Shown one piece after another: positions 53,403 through 64,000 of a stretch of 64,000 nt of DNA. Position 1 is the first letter of the stretch; every line of letters starts with the position of its first letter. Location of the stretch: NCBI GenBank assembly GCA_949126835.1, contig OX421497.1, positions 46,564,215-46,628,214 on the forward strand. The letters run 5' to 3'. The notes below the pieces were generated by a model. That model was not told the origin of the DNA, made no database searches, and saw only the letters and a program-made list of their open reading frames with translations. Origin of the DNA: Anisus vortex (lineage: Eukaryota > Mollusca > Gastropoda > Planorbidae). The translations under genes were made by a program, and so were the position numbers.

Positions 53403-54782
53403 GATCTTCTATAACTATAATAATATGTGTTAGATTTCTTCTATAACTATAATAATATGTGTTAGATTTCTTCTATAACTATAATAATATGTGTTAGATT
53501 TCTTCTATAACTATAATAATATGTGTTAGATTTCTTCTATAACTATAATAATATGTGTTAGATTTCTTCTATAACTATAATAATATGTGTTAGATTTCTT
53601 CTATAACTATAATAATATGTGTTAGATTTCTTCTATAACTATAATAATATGTGTTAGATTTCTTCTATAACTATAATAATATGTGTTAGATTTCTTCTAT
53701 AACTATAATAATATGTGTTAGATTTCTTCTATAACTATAATAATATGTGTTAGATTTCTTCTATAACTATAATAATATGTGTTAGATTTCTTCTATAACT
53801 ATAATAATATGTGTTAGATTTCTTCTATAACTATAATAATATGTGTTAGATTTCTTCTATAACTATAATAATATGTGTTAGATTTCTTCTATAACTATAA
53901 TAATATGTGTTAGATTTCTTCTATAACTATAATAATATGTGTTAGATTTCTTCTATAACTATAATAATATGTGTTAGATTTCTTCTATAACTATAATAAT
54001 ATGTGTTAGATTTCTTCTATAACTATAATAATATGTGTTAGATTTCTTCTATAACTATAATAATATGTGTTAGATTTCTTCTATAACTATAATAATATGT
54101 GTTAGATTTCTTCTATAACTATAATAATATGTGATAGATTTCTTCTATAACTATAATAATATGTGTTAGATTTCTTCTATAACTATAATAATATGTGTTA
54201 GATTTCTTCTATAACTATAATAATATGTGTTAGATTTCTTCTATAACTATAATAATATGTGTTAGATTTCTTCTATAACTATAATAATATGTGTTAGATT
54301 TCTTCTATAACTATAATAATATGTGTTAGATTTCTTCTATAACTATAATAATATGTGTTAGATTTATTCTATAACTATAATAATATGTGTTAGATTTCTT
54401 CTATAACTATAATAATATGTGATTGATTTCTTCTATAACTATAATAATATGTGTTAGATTTCTTCTATAACTATAATAATATGTGTTAGATTTCTTCTAT
54501 AACTATAATAATATGTGTTAGATTTCTTCTATAACTATAATAATATGTGTTAGATTTCTTCTATAACTATAATAATATGTGTTAGATTTCTTCTATAACT
54601 ATAATAATATGTGTTAGATTTCTTCTATAACTATAATAATATGTGATAGATTTCTTCTATAACTATAATAATATGTGTTAGATTTCTTCTATAACTATAA
54701 TAATATGTGTTAGATTTCTTCTATAACTATAATAATATGTGTTAGATTTCTTCTATAACTATAATAATATGTGTTAGATTTC
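53403..54782. repeat. 32-bp minisatellite, about 43 copies
   Basis: Nearly identical units of GATTTCTTCTATAACTATAA plus TAATATGTGTTA; only a few units carry single changes (GTGATAG, GTGATTG, TTTATTC). High homogeneity implies recent expansion. Confidence 0.97.
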
Positions 54783-54799
54783 AGAGAAGTACTTTAATA

Positions 54800-56150
54800 A
54801 GTGTTCTCCGTTTTTGATGAAAAAGAAAACACATTTTCCGATATTGAATGAATAGAGGAACTGACTGTTGAAGCCGATGTTTCTGAATGATATATAGCGA
54901 CACATTTCAGTTCGTTGAACTTACATTTGCAAGGATGGGGTCAAGTTGGGGTCAATCAGCACTTGAAATGTTAGATCAATGGATTTACATTGAAACTGGA
55001 CATAGATCTATCTTGCATTGAAATCAATTTCAAAACATATTAACTGTTCCCCTTATAAATTTGCGGGGAAAATCTGGATGGAAGCTGCGTAGGAAAGTTG
55101 TCTGCTTTTTTCATCTGCTAAGCATTCGCTCTACTTTCAGCTTTGGTAACTTAATCTTGTGAACAGATTTAATCGAATAAGAAAACTGTTTTAAGCAGAC
55201 GAAAAGGTCACTTACATTTGACCACTTATAAGTGACTAAATATATGTTTATAGAGTCTATGTATTCGACATTTCCTCGTGTAACGGGGCCTCCACAATAC
55301 AATAAAGAAGATAATTCAACGACAAGGCGCTCATTAATTGAAACAGACTATAGGTCTATATCTTATAAGTTTACAGACGTTCCTTCTAGATAGAAGATTA
55401 TTACGTCCACTAGGCCCAAAACTCCTGCAGGGCAACAAGGATCCGTCGGTGGCTGGGATAGAACCCTCGACCTGTCAGTTAGTTTTTTGGTTGACAGTCC
55501 GGTGATCTAACCGCTGGACCAGCCGGCTTCAGTCTATATAATTATGATCATCTTCTTTAATTAAGCATAATTAGGCAATTTATTTGGGAAAACAAAATTA
55601 TTTCTTTTATTATTTTAATAAATATAATATATATACTAACATTATATTATGTAATTGTTATAAGTATGTTTAAAAATAAATTCCTTAAATTATCAACTTA
55701 AACATTTAATGCAGAAAATGTTTTTTTTTACAAATGTTTCACTCAAATAATTTTTTTTAATCACTAATTACATCTTGAAATGAACACCATAATGTTGGGT
55801 TTGTATAAACAAATAATAATTAATATGTAATATTTGTTAGTATATAGGCCTATTACAAAACATAATTTGTTTGGCATCTCTATAGAATCAAGGTTAGACA
55901 AATTGAATTAAAAGAAGATAATTAGGCTAACCCGTTTTCTTTGCTTTAATAGTATGTATAATATATATTTTAGTTTTATTAAAAAAAATAAATGGCTTAC
56001 AATTTATACCTATAAAATGAAATAACTATAAAACATAAATGAAAATTACATAAATATTATAAAACTGAAATGTGTAGGCCCTATGTATATTTTTAAACAT
56101 ATTTTTTACCCAGTATGTATAGTCACAATGTAGGCCTATCTAATTCGCTA
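54800..56150 (-). mobile_element. Family D interior, minus copy 3
   Basis: On the minus strand it matches the right part of copy 2: GAACAGATTTAATC, TTGACCACTTATAAGTGAC, TTAATGCAGAAAATG, CATAATTTGTTTGGCATC. Interrupted by a SINE A at 55355-55535. D termini not seen here. Confidence 0.65.
55355..55535 (-). mobile_element. SINE family A, minus copy
   Basis: CAGACGTTCCTTCTAGATAG tail, CCACTAGGCCCAAAACTCCT, GGTTGACAGTCCGGTGATC, CTGGACCAGCCGGCTTC head. Confidence 0.87.
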
Positions 56151-56297
56151 AACTGTAGTCTTATGCACAAATTAAATGAACGCTCTTTAGGTCGATATCT
56201 CGGTTACGCTGAGATAAAATTATAATGAATTTTTAGTTAGAAATTCTTTTTGTTAGGAATTTTGTTTTTGTTATAAATGTTTGAGTTAGATTAGAAA

Positions 56298-56510
56298 TAG
56301 AGATTGGCCAAACGGTTCACCATATTTATACTGATCGTCGCTCAATTGAGCGCTCACTAAAATGATCCGGATCTTTTTACCAGATCGACGAGTCACTTAG
56401 TAATCCCCCCCCCCCCCCCTTTTCTGGTTTATCACCCCTTTCTCCCAGAACTGATCTGAAAGCATTGATCCGCCTATCGTATAAGTGCTCGTCCGGTTTT
56501 TTAAGAGACA
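56298..56510 (+). mobile_element. hAT-like terminal repeat, left end copy 1
   Basis: TAGAGATTGGCCAAACGG, CTCAATTGAGCGCTCACTAA, then CTTTCTCCCAGAACTGA. Matches the segment at 58090-58260. Confidence 0.5.
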
Positions 56511-56521
56511 TTATAATTCGG

Positions 56522-56690
56522 AGGGGTGTCCCTGAGTCCCCCTAGTTGGAATATAGAAATATGTGGCTGGGCATTGTACTGGCCAAACATTCCCCCTAGC
56601 ATGCCGTGGCCACATAAACTGGTGAACGCTGCTTCAGCGGCCCTATTGATCAATGTAGTCCAACGGTAGGCCTATACTTTACTTTTTATT
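56522..56690 (+). mobile_element. SINE family B, 5'-truncated
   Basis: GGTGTCCCTGAGTC, GGCTGGGCATTGTACTGGCC, TGCCGTGGCCACATAAACTG, AACGCTGCTTCAGCGGCCC. Confidence 0.8.
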
Positions 56691-56709
56691 TCACTTTAAT
56701 TTTCATGTA

Positions 56710-57160
56710 CCTGGCAACATCTCGTCATGTATAATTAACTAGTCAGGGATGTAGGCCTAGCCTGGCAACATCTCGTAATGTATAATTAACTAGTCAGGGA
56801 TGTAGGCCTAACCTGGCACATCTCGTAATCTATAATTAACTAGTCAGGGATGTAGGCCTAGCCTGGCAACATCTCGTAATGTATAATTAACTAGTCAGGG
56901 ATGTAGGCCTAGCCTGGCAACATCTCGTAATGTATAATTAACTAGTCAGGGATGTAGGCCTAACCTGGCACATCTCGTAATCTATAATTAACTAGTCAGG
57001 GATGTAGGCCTAGCCTGGCAACATCTCGTAATGTATAATTAACTAGTCAGGGATGTAGGCCTAACCTGGCAACATCTCGTAATGTATAATTAACTAGTCA
57101 GGGATGTAAGCCTAACCTGGCAACATCTCGTAATGTATAATTTACCAGTCAGGGATGTAA
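56710..57160. repeat. 51-bp tandem repeat, 9 units, trimeric higher-order pattern
   Basis: Units CCTGGCAACATCTCGTAATG plus TATAATTAACTAGTCAGGGA. Units 3 and 6 share a one-base deletion (GGCACATC) and AATCT variant, so units 1-3 and 4-6 repeat as a block. Confidence 0.93.
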
Positions 57161-57431
57161 TGGATGAACTTTGTGTAAAAATAGCAAGTATGACGACATA
57201 CGGAGGCCCTACTTGCGTCATCGGATCTTTTCATTTCGAGTACCTGGTACAAATTGTCCCCTCTCCCCCCCCCCCCCCACCACCAACCCTGGTTCTGATA
57301 AATTTAGTAAAGCTAGAAAAAAAAGGAAATATATTTTGTAATAGAGACATAATATTTTGTCCATTACAAGAAAAAAAAATACACGTGAAAAATTACAACA
57401 GCAAGAAGTTAAAGAAAAACATTCCGTTAAA

Positions 57432-57548
57432 TTACTGAAGCACATTCCGTTCAATTACTGAGCACATTCCGTTAAATTACTGAAGCACATTCCGTTAAAT
57501 TACTGAGCACATTCCGTTAAATTACTCAGCACATTCCGTTAAATTACT
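57432..57548. repeat. 21-23-bp tandem repeat, 5 units
   Basis: CACATTCCGTTAAATTACTG with or without an AAG insertion. Confidence 0.93.
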
Positions 57549-57559
57549 AAGCAAACTTA

Positions 57560-58080
57560 AAGCCAGTTAAGTTTATTTTTACATGTGTTTAAAAGTAACG
57601 TAATTTTATATCTCTTATTACATCTTTAAATTAATACCTTATTACTGTATTTGTATAAATAAATATTAATATCAAATTATTTTACAAAAACACAATTAGT
57701 TTGGGATCACTAGTAACATAATATGGCAATAACAAATTAAATTTAATAAAAGGGAGATAGCAAGCCTGTTTTCTTTGTGTAAACATTTCTTAATATTTGT
57801 TTTAAATTAATTTCTTAAACATTTTAAATTTTAAAATTTGTAACATAATATTAAATTTTAAAAAAAAATCTAATTACTTAAAATACTTAATATATTTTAA
57901 ATTATTTATAAAAACTATTTATTAATGCACAAAAATCCTCAAACAGCAGTTTTACTACACAGCTTGTTTAATTACTTTTCGTATACACTTTTAACATTTA
58001 GTTTATTTGGAAGTCGTATGCCGTGGCTTGATATAATATAACAAAATTCCTTAGCCTCCTGGCTGAGATAAAACAATCAC
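57560..58080 (-). mobile_element. Family D interior fragment, minus copy 4
   Basis: Contains CACAATTAGTTTGGGATC and AGCCTGTTTTCTTTG, aligned with CATAATTTGTTTGGCATC and CCCGTTTTCTTTG in copy 3. AT-rich, non-coding. Confidence 0.5.
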
Positions 58081-58089
58081 AGAAGATGT

Positions 58090-58260
58090 ATGGATGGGCC
58101 AAACGGAACACCACACTGATCGCAGCTCAATTGAGCGCTCACTAAAAAGATTTGGACTGACAAGTCCCTTAGTAATTAACCCGCCCCCCAACCCCCCGGC
58201 CTATCGCCCGTTTCTCCCAGAACTGAAAGTATTGATCCGCCTATTCGTAAAGATAATAGT
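58090..58260 (+). mobile_element. hAT-like terminal repeat, left end copy 2
   Basis: GGATGGGCCAAACGGAACAC, CAATTGAGCGCTCACTAAAA, TTTCTCCCAGAACTGAAAG; parallels 56298-56510. Confidence 0.5.
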
Positions 58261-58629
58261 TACTAATGATTACATTGTAACTTCACACTCATACAACTGT
58301 TTCACTTTAGCATACTTCCCACTTAAGGCATATAGGCCTATCATTTTTATGTTGTTTATTAGTATCTTGAGTTGTAATCCATTCACTTGAAATTTTGGCA
58401 TTTTAAAAAGAAATATTTGCTTTTAATTGTCTATCTGTAGGCTACTAAACTAATTGTAATTAAACTTTTGTTTTTAATTTAAGCTATAAATCCTTTTTTT
58501 CACCTAATAAGTAAAATTAAAAGGGTAAATGTAAAATACTGTAATCATAATAATATTGGCTAATTATAATGCAAAAGTGGTATCATCAACATTATATTTA
58601 CAATTAATTGGTAGCAAAAAAAGCGATCA

Positions 58630-58805
58630 CTGGCATTCGTCACAAACGCAAAAGAGCTTACGTGAGAGAGGCGGGGACTGTGGATCCGGGTCTGACCGGG
58701 GTCAGAAACTGATCCGGGTCTTTTGACAGTGATCGGCTTTCGGATCCGTTCCTTTAAAAGACCCGGCTCAGACGATCAGTTCTTTAGTGAGCGACCCATC
58801 TCTAG
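58630..58805. mobile_element. hAT-like terminal repeat, right end
   Basis: Read on the minus strand it begins TAGAGATGGGTCGCTCACTA, the inverted counterpart of the left ends, with GATCCGGGTC-type motifs repeated inside. Which left end it belongs to is unclear. Confidence 0.5.
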
Positions 58806-58816
58806 TTAGAATCAAA

Positions 58817-59205
58817 TCTTGACAGCTAACTACATGTAGGTCTAGATCTATTGACAGCTAAATACATGTAGGTATAGATCTATTGACAGCTAAATACATG
58901 TAGGTCTAGATCTATTGACAGCTAAATACATGTAGGTCTAGATCTATTGACAGCTAAATACATGTAGGTCTAGATCTATTGACAGCTAAATACATGTAGG
59001 TTTAGATCTATTGACAGCTAAATACATGTAGGTCTAGATCTATTGACAGCTAAATACATGTAGGTCTAGATCTATTGACAGCTAAATACATGTAGGTCTA
59101 GATCTATTGACAGCTAAATACATGTAGGTCTAGATCTATTGACAGCTAAATACATGTAGGTCTAGATCTATTGACAGCTAAATACATGTAGGTCTAGATC
59201 TATTG
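58817..59205. repeat. 32-bp minisatellite, 12 copies
   Basis: Units CTATTGACAGCTAAATACAT plus GTAGGTCTAGAT, almost identical. Confidence 0.96.
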
Positions 59206-59369
59206 TTTTTAGACATTAATGTGAACGTTAAATAATGACAATTTGGCCTTGGTTTTGCGACGGTTCTAATAATTACTTGTGTTCTACAAATAAATAAAAA
59301 ATATACGGTAGTTTAAATATAGTTGACTTATAACCTGCAAGTCTAGTGAATATTCATAATCGACAAAAG

Positions 59370-59720
59370 TAACACCAGGAATTACATCAATAAACCTAGA
59401 CTAGAAACACTGGAGGAGAGATGGGGCAATAGTAAAGTAGTAATAATACATAACTTAGATATACAGCACAATAACAATCTAGTACAATACTCGGATAAAC
59501 CGAAGACACTATATTATTATAGTCTTTGGATAAACAAAGGGAGAAAAACCTTTTCTATTCCATGTGCAAAAAGAAATGCATATAAGTACGAAATGGGTAG
59601 CCTGAACAAGCTAGGAAAACCAGTAACTTAATATCATTTAAAACACTAATCAAAATCCGAAACTATACTCAAACGTAGGACGCAATAATCTTCTGTATAG
59701 AAGGAGCTTCTGGAACAGAT
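59370..59720 (+). mobile_element. LINE family C 3' end, plus copy
   Basis: AAAAGTAACACCAGGAATTA, AAACCTAGACTAGAAACACT, coding remnants to AGCTAGGAAAACCAGTAAC, then the tail GTAGGACGCAATAATC and stem-loop TTCTGTATAGAAGGAGC. Confidence 0.82.
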
Positions 59721-59724
59721 AAGA

Positions 59725-59805
59725 TAATACTTTCAAGCTGATGGCACGCTGAATGATCTAGAAACCCAAGTTTGGCACTCTACTAGCAATAGGTTGCCAA
59801 CTGTT
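59725..59805. mobile_element. Family D terminal fragment
   Basis: GATGGCACGCTGAATGATC, TTTGGCACTCTACTAGC, AGGTTGCCAACTG: one D end fused to the LINE C tail. Confidence 0.65.
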
Positions 59806-59816
59806 GTTTATAGATT

Positions 59817-60139
59817 CAGTTGCGTATTTAGGCAAGTTCCACATGTTCCATTGGAACAAAGGCCTTTACACAAAAGGGGCCCCCACACTCCCCAAAAAGA
59901 AAGGTTTTAGTGACATCCCCATTCTTTCGTTGAAAATGTAAAATAAAATTCATTTATTCCCCTACATTATAAAGCGCTCCAGTCCAACCAAATCAAGTGC
60001 AGTATAAAATGTATGATTTTACAGAATGTAACATGAATTAACGGCTCTTTTCTGAGGTATGTGGAAGGCAGGGGCGAGACCACGAGGGACCCCACATAAA
60101 TTTGCGAACAGGGCTCCCACAATCCTAAATTCGGCCCTG
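59817..60139. mobile_element. Small element with hAT-like inverted ends
   Basis: Left CAGTTGCGTATTTAGG, right (read inward) CAGGGCCGAATTTAGG. About 320 bp, non-coding, with GGGGCCCCC-type runs inside. Flanks TATAGATT / TATAATAG are only similar. Confidence 0.5.
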
Positions 60140-60285
60140 TATAATAGATTATAGATGCCCCTTCTATAAAGAAGATTATTGCGTCCTATGCTTATCCGTG
60201 GTCCGAGTATAGTCCTGCATCTTTATTAATGTTTTAAATGATGTTAAGTTACTGGTTTTCCCGGTTTATTCATTATTAGCGATTG
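60140..60285 (-). mobile_element. LINE family C tail, minus copy
   Basis: CCCCTTCTATAAAGAAG, ATGCTTATCCGTGGTCCGAG, TTAAATGATGTTAAGTTACTG. Confidence 0.8.
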
Positions 60286-60668
60286 AATGTAGCAATTTTA
60301 TAAAATTGCTAATGAACATTTGGCATACTCTCATTCTATAGGCCTTTTACTACACAAAATAGTTTTACAATAGAAAAACAAAATTTAGCCTTATAAACAA
60401 ACCCGTCTAAGATTGATTGACCATTGTCCGTTGAATCTTGATAACAATTATAGCCTACGAGTTCTGATCCTTTCAAGGTCTAAGGACTCCCTATAAGCCG
60501 TTGAGTAGAGATTGGGTAGGGGTTATGCAAAAAAAATATCTTTAGGCCATAAACAATCTTTTTCGTTGAAGCTGATGTTTCTGTATGACATAACACAAAA
60601 TTTAAGTAGGTTAAACTTGCAAATTTCAAGGACAGTGTGGTCGAACAGGACTTGAAAGCGGACACACT

Positions 60669-60778
60669 GGGCCGTATTGCTGCTGAGAGTTAACACCCTT
60701 GCCCATTTTACAATTACGGTATATAAGATTGACTTGTATAAGGGGCAAGGGTGTTAACTCTCAGCAGCAATACGGCCC
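60669..60778. repeat. Perfect 36-bp inverted repeat with 38-bp loop
   Basis: Arms 60669-60704 and 60743-60778 are exact reverse complements (GGGCCGTATTGCTGCTGAGA...). It has no clear target duplication. The homologous site in copy 3 lacks it, so it is an insertion; a foldback-type MITE is likely. Confidence 0.9.
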
Positions 60779-60844
60779 CTTGACGTAAAATCAATTTCAA
60801 AATATTTAAGTGCTTCCTAATTTAAAGCGATTCAGATCTATCAT

Positions 60845-60975
60845 ATACGTTTTACAGACGTTCCTTCTAGATAGAATATTATTACGTCCACTTGGCCCAA
60901 AACTCCTGCAGGGCGGCAGGGATAGAACCCGAGTCGTGTTAGTCCGGTGAACTAACCGCAGGATCAGCCGACCAC
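60845..60975 (-). mobile_element. SINE family A, minus, diverged
   Basis: CAGACGTTCCTTCTAGATAG tail, CCACTTGGCCCAAAACTCCT, GGGATAGAACCCGAG, then GTCCGGTGAACTAACCGC head. Confidence 0.85.
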
Positions 60976-62294
60976 AATATAGGCTACATTACAGATAAAT
61001 GAGCTTTTTCAGAAGTAGGCTACATTGAAGTACTCAAAGCGGAGTTTTCTAACAAAGAAAAAAACAAAAAAAAAAACTTTCAAATTCATACCTCATCAAG
61101 CCTGACTAGCTTAATCTTAATACTTCCTAATTAGATTTAGGTATTTTTAGTGGATGAATTTTTCACGAGCTTAAAATGAAGCAAGTAGAATTTAAATCAT
61201 CCAAATAATGCTCACCAAAATGTGTTAATTGGCGTGAAAATTTGGAAAGAAGCTTGCATAAGAACGTCATATGTTATTCACAACTGCTAGGCATTCGCTC
61301 TCCTTTCAGCTTTTGAAATGTAAATAGTTCTTATCTCACGTCAAAGGAGTTTTTTTTTTTTTCGCTACATACATAGAGGTCGCTTCAACTTGACCTTTCA
61401 GAAGTGGCTAAATAAGTACATGACATTGAACAATTATGGAAGAACACAAGGCGCTCATTACTGCTACATTACATTCAAACGAGTTTTGTTTTTTTACGCT
61501 CAGTTTCATTAATTAAACCTAAAATTAAATATAATTAATTCTAGAACAAATTATTTGTTTTATTTATTTTGTTATATTTTGTCAATAATTATTAAATGCG
61601 TATATATTTGCATTATGTTATGTCATTGTTGTAAGGAATCATGATAAAAAAAAGATAGATTGCCGTAAATCGACTTAAAACAATCCAGGAAAAGTTTCTT
61701 TACAACTGTTTAAAAATAGCGTACAATAATTGTATACCTCCAATTAGGCCTACGTATAAAAATGAGTATACCTACCATAATACGGAATTGTGAAAAGAAA
61801 AAATAATCAATAAACAAAAGTTATTCTTTTATTCATAATTTGTTTGGCATCAGTTAAATAGAATCATATTTGTGACTTTAATTTAATTAAAGGGGATAAT
61901 CAGCTCGTTATCTTTGCATAAATATTTCTAATGCATGTTTGTTTTGTTTTTTATATAGTAGGCCTAATAAATGGTTAAAATTTTAGACTTTAAAAGTTTC
62001 CTAATTATTTTTTTTTAAAGTGTGAAAATTATACAATTATTATTTGACAAAACATTATAGATATACTATTTTAAAGCATTACACTAACTACCTATTTTGT
62101 TTCATCACTTACCCATCCATTTTGAAATTGTCATTATCTCTTTTTGCATTCATCATGTCTATATAGTTAGATGGACCACTTGTTCTATTTAAGAAAGCTT
62201 GAAATGAAGCTGTACTAAACTAGCACTTTGAATTATCTTGACATCCGCTGTACAGGCCTATAACTTTAAACTTTCGATTTTTAATCTTCATTTG

Positions 62295-62335
62295 AGTATC
62301 TTATATTACAGACGCTCCTTCTATAAAGGCATTCT
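62295..62335 (-). mobile_element. LINE family C tail, short fragment
   Basis: TCTTATATTACAGACGCTCC then TTCTATAAAGGC; only the last part of the tail. Confidence 0.6.
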
Positions 62336-62339
62336 TATA

Positions 62340-63030
62340 CAATTCTACATGAAAAGTAATGAACCGACGAAATTTTACTCACATTATTTAAAAGTTTCAA
62401 TTTACTTCTAGATATTCCATTAAATTCTCTGACAAGAACTGCAACTGGAATTCAGTGGAATAGATTTCCGCCAGCCATTATACTTTAGACTGTGAAACAC
62501 ACTGGGTCAAGCCTCCATCACTGCCTTCTCTGTACCAGCTTTCAAATCTTGACTGAAGGGCTGGACCAAATACCTCACGTGAAACTCTGTCATCTGTTTG
62601 TAACTCTTGTTTGATTGTTGTACAATTTTGTGTGTCGTTAAATTGAGGACTTTTTCATCGGGCCTAACGGGGTCTCCACAGTAATATGAAGAAGAAGATG
62701 ATATAGCGTAGTTTATAGTTTTCCATTGATAAAGTCATAGCAAATTACTAAGACGGAAGTCTGTAAATCCGTGTTTTATCGAAAATTCAGAAACAGAAGA
62801 TTTCGAAATATCAAATATCAGAAATATCAAAGCAAGTGGTCCATCATATTATAGACTTTGGTTTAATCAAAACTAATGAAAAATTTGGTGAATTTACAAT
62901 TCCAAACAGAACTTGAAACCGGATTTGAAACTGGAGTATGTTTTTTCACCCAGAAAAATGACAACTGCTAAGAGTATCCAAGAAAAAGAAACAAATTATA
63001 ACAAACTACTTCATTCTTGGTAAAAAAACT
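62340..63030. other. Non-coding stretch
   Basis: No gene recognised; AT-rich with short LINE-like traces near its end. Confidence 0.4.
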
Positions 63031-63034
63031 AATT

Positions 63035-63570
63035 AAAACTAACAATGCAAAGTTCTTGGGAGTAATAATAAATGATAAACCTCATTTATTGATGAAAAAA
63101 TATATATAAAAAATTAAAAAAAGATCTAACAAAACATTAGGATTCATCAAAAGGAACTTTCTACAAATGTAATAAGAACATAAAACTAAAATGCTTTCTC
63201 ACATTAGTTAGACCTATACTGTAAGGGACCATCAACTAAAGAAAACATAAAAAATTAGAACAAATTCAGTAATAAGCTGCAAGGTTCTTACTAGCGAATA
63301 TTCACAACTGACAAGGGTAACACCAATAAAATGCCTCAATAAATAAATAGTTAAATCACTAAACCTAGAACACCAGAGGACGCATTAAAATTTAATGAAA
63401 GAAATACCACACAATAACAATCTGTTGCAATGCTCACATAAACATAAGGACAAAAAGACTTTCCTTATTGGGAACAAATGCATATAAGTACTCTTTCTTC
63501 CCGAGTGGCGTCGTGGTATGGAATGGGTTGACTGAACAAACCAAGAAAACCAGTAATTTAACATCTGTTA
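63035..63570 (+). pseudogene. LINE family C reverse transcriptase, C-terminal part
   Basis: The longest coding remnant of LINE C here. In changing frames: FLGVIINDK, KKRSNKTLGFIKRNFL, LSHIS-LDLYC and GPSTKENIKN, then KPRTPEDAL, and FPYWEQMHISTLSSRVAS..GMG-LNKPRKPV. These fit the post-YADD part of CR1/Jockey-type RTs (FLG..I...L.W..HI, K...LGF..RN, L.PI..Y....W.P). Many stops. Confidence 0.7.
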
Positions 63571-63574
63571 CAGT

Positions 63575-64000
63575 TCAGTTTTATTCACTGCAACATGATT
63601 TTAAATAGTTGAATGAGTGAGTAAAGTTTTTCCCTAAATAAACAAACAGTAGTGAAGTGTGCAAAAGAAGTTTTTAAGAAAATCATGATTTTGTATGAGT
63701 GATCCAGAGTTGACAAGGGAGAGAATGATAGGGTAAAAGTTTAGTACATGATGGATTCTTGAGTTAGAAGATTGAGTTTTATATAAGTTCTGTTGAACTA
63801 GATGTGTCATACTTAAATTGATTCAAGTCTAAGTGTAGACTTTGAATAGTGTTTAAATAAATAAAGAATCTTATAAGGAGCTAGATAAAGTGCTCCAGTT
63901 ATGATAATTACATGATGATATATGAAGAAAGCTGTCATGAAGATTTTATGATACAAATTGACAATTTATGTATAAGAAATAATTGTGAACCATGTGCTTC
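63575..64000. other. Non-coding right edge
   Basis: No gene or recognised repeat to the end of the window. Confidence 0.4.

Larger units (their letters stand above)
60540..62290 (-). mobile_element. Family D interior, minus copy 5
   Basis: Parallels copy 3 throughout: GTTGAAGCTGATGTTTCTG, GCATTCGCTCTCCTTTCAGC, CAAGGCGCTCATTA, CATAATTTGTTTGGCATC. Carries the palindromic insert at 60669 and a SINE A at 60845. Confidence 0.65.

Noticed and set aside
53403..54782. CRISPR-like array of 32-bp repeats
   Set aside because: No spacers between units; a plain minisatellite.

Overview
The window looks like a stretch of an AT-rich, intron-bearing invertebrate genome, most likely a gastropod mollusc. That is an inference from the exon/intron genes, a lophotrochozoan-style gene set and dense SINE/LINE/hAT decay; no sequence here fixes the species. 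There are no bacterial-type operons, CRISPR arrays or intact rRNA/tRNA genes. Host coding sequence is sparse, a few kb in 64 kb, and most of the rest can be assigned to interspersed or tandem repeats.

Host genes. (1) An Olig-family bHLH transcription factor on the minus strand, three coding exons between 4537 and 12346, joined in phase to 373 residues. One intron cuts the bHLH domain, and a 6.2-kb second intron is full of nested transposons. (2) An intronless plus-strand orphan gene of 318 codons at 35662-36618. (3) A minus-strand gene at 41505-50692 with seven coding exons that join in perfect phase into 493 residues: a long central coiled coil followed by a C-terminal MIB/HERC2-type domain. 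(4) A lone sushi/CCP exon on the minus strand near the left edge, and a possible lone exon at 19384-19471.

Layout. 0-4.5 kb: decayed reverse transcriptase, a tandem pair of Stowaway-like MITEs, a sushi exon and tRNA-derived SINEs. 4.5-12.4 kb: the Olig-like gene, with two hAT-type elements (each with an identical 8-bp target duplication) and a Mutator-like MITE in intron 2. 12.5-35 kb: LINE 3' ends, a Helitron-like element, a 5'-truncated RTE-type LINE with a long ORF, microsatellites, a 3.3-kb hAT-type non-autonomous element, and two adjacent Helitron-like elements next to a hAT transposon. 35-51 kb: the orphan gene and the coiled-coil/MIB gene, whose introns hold a 59-bp satellite array, a piggyBac-like MITE, SINEs and LINE ends. 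51-64 kb: no recognisable host gene; minisatellites (one of about 43 units) between more copies of the long non-autonomous hAT family, SINEs and LINE ends.

The repeats are related to each other. SINE family A (tRNA-like head with a GTC anticodon-like loop) ends in the same stem-loop tail as LINE family C, the pattern expected of a SINE mobilised by a partner LINE. The long AT-rich D family (7663-10232, 27942-31251 and minus-strand copies at 54.8-56.1, 57.6-58.1 and 60.5-62.3 kb) shares its ends with short ~205-bp MITEs. The genes do not form a functional cluster; they appear to be unrelated neighbours in a repeat-rich region.
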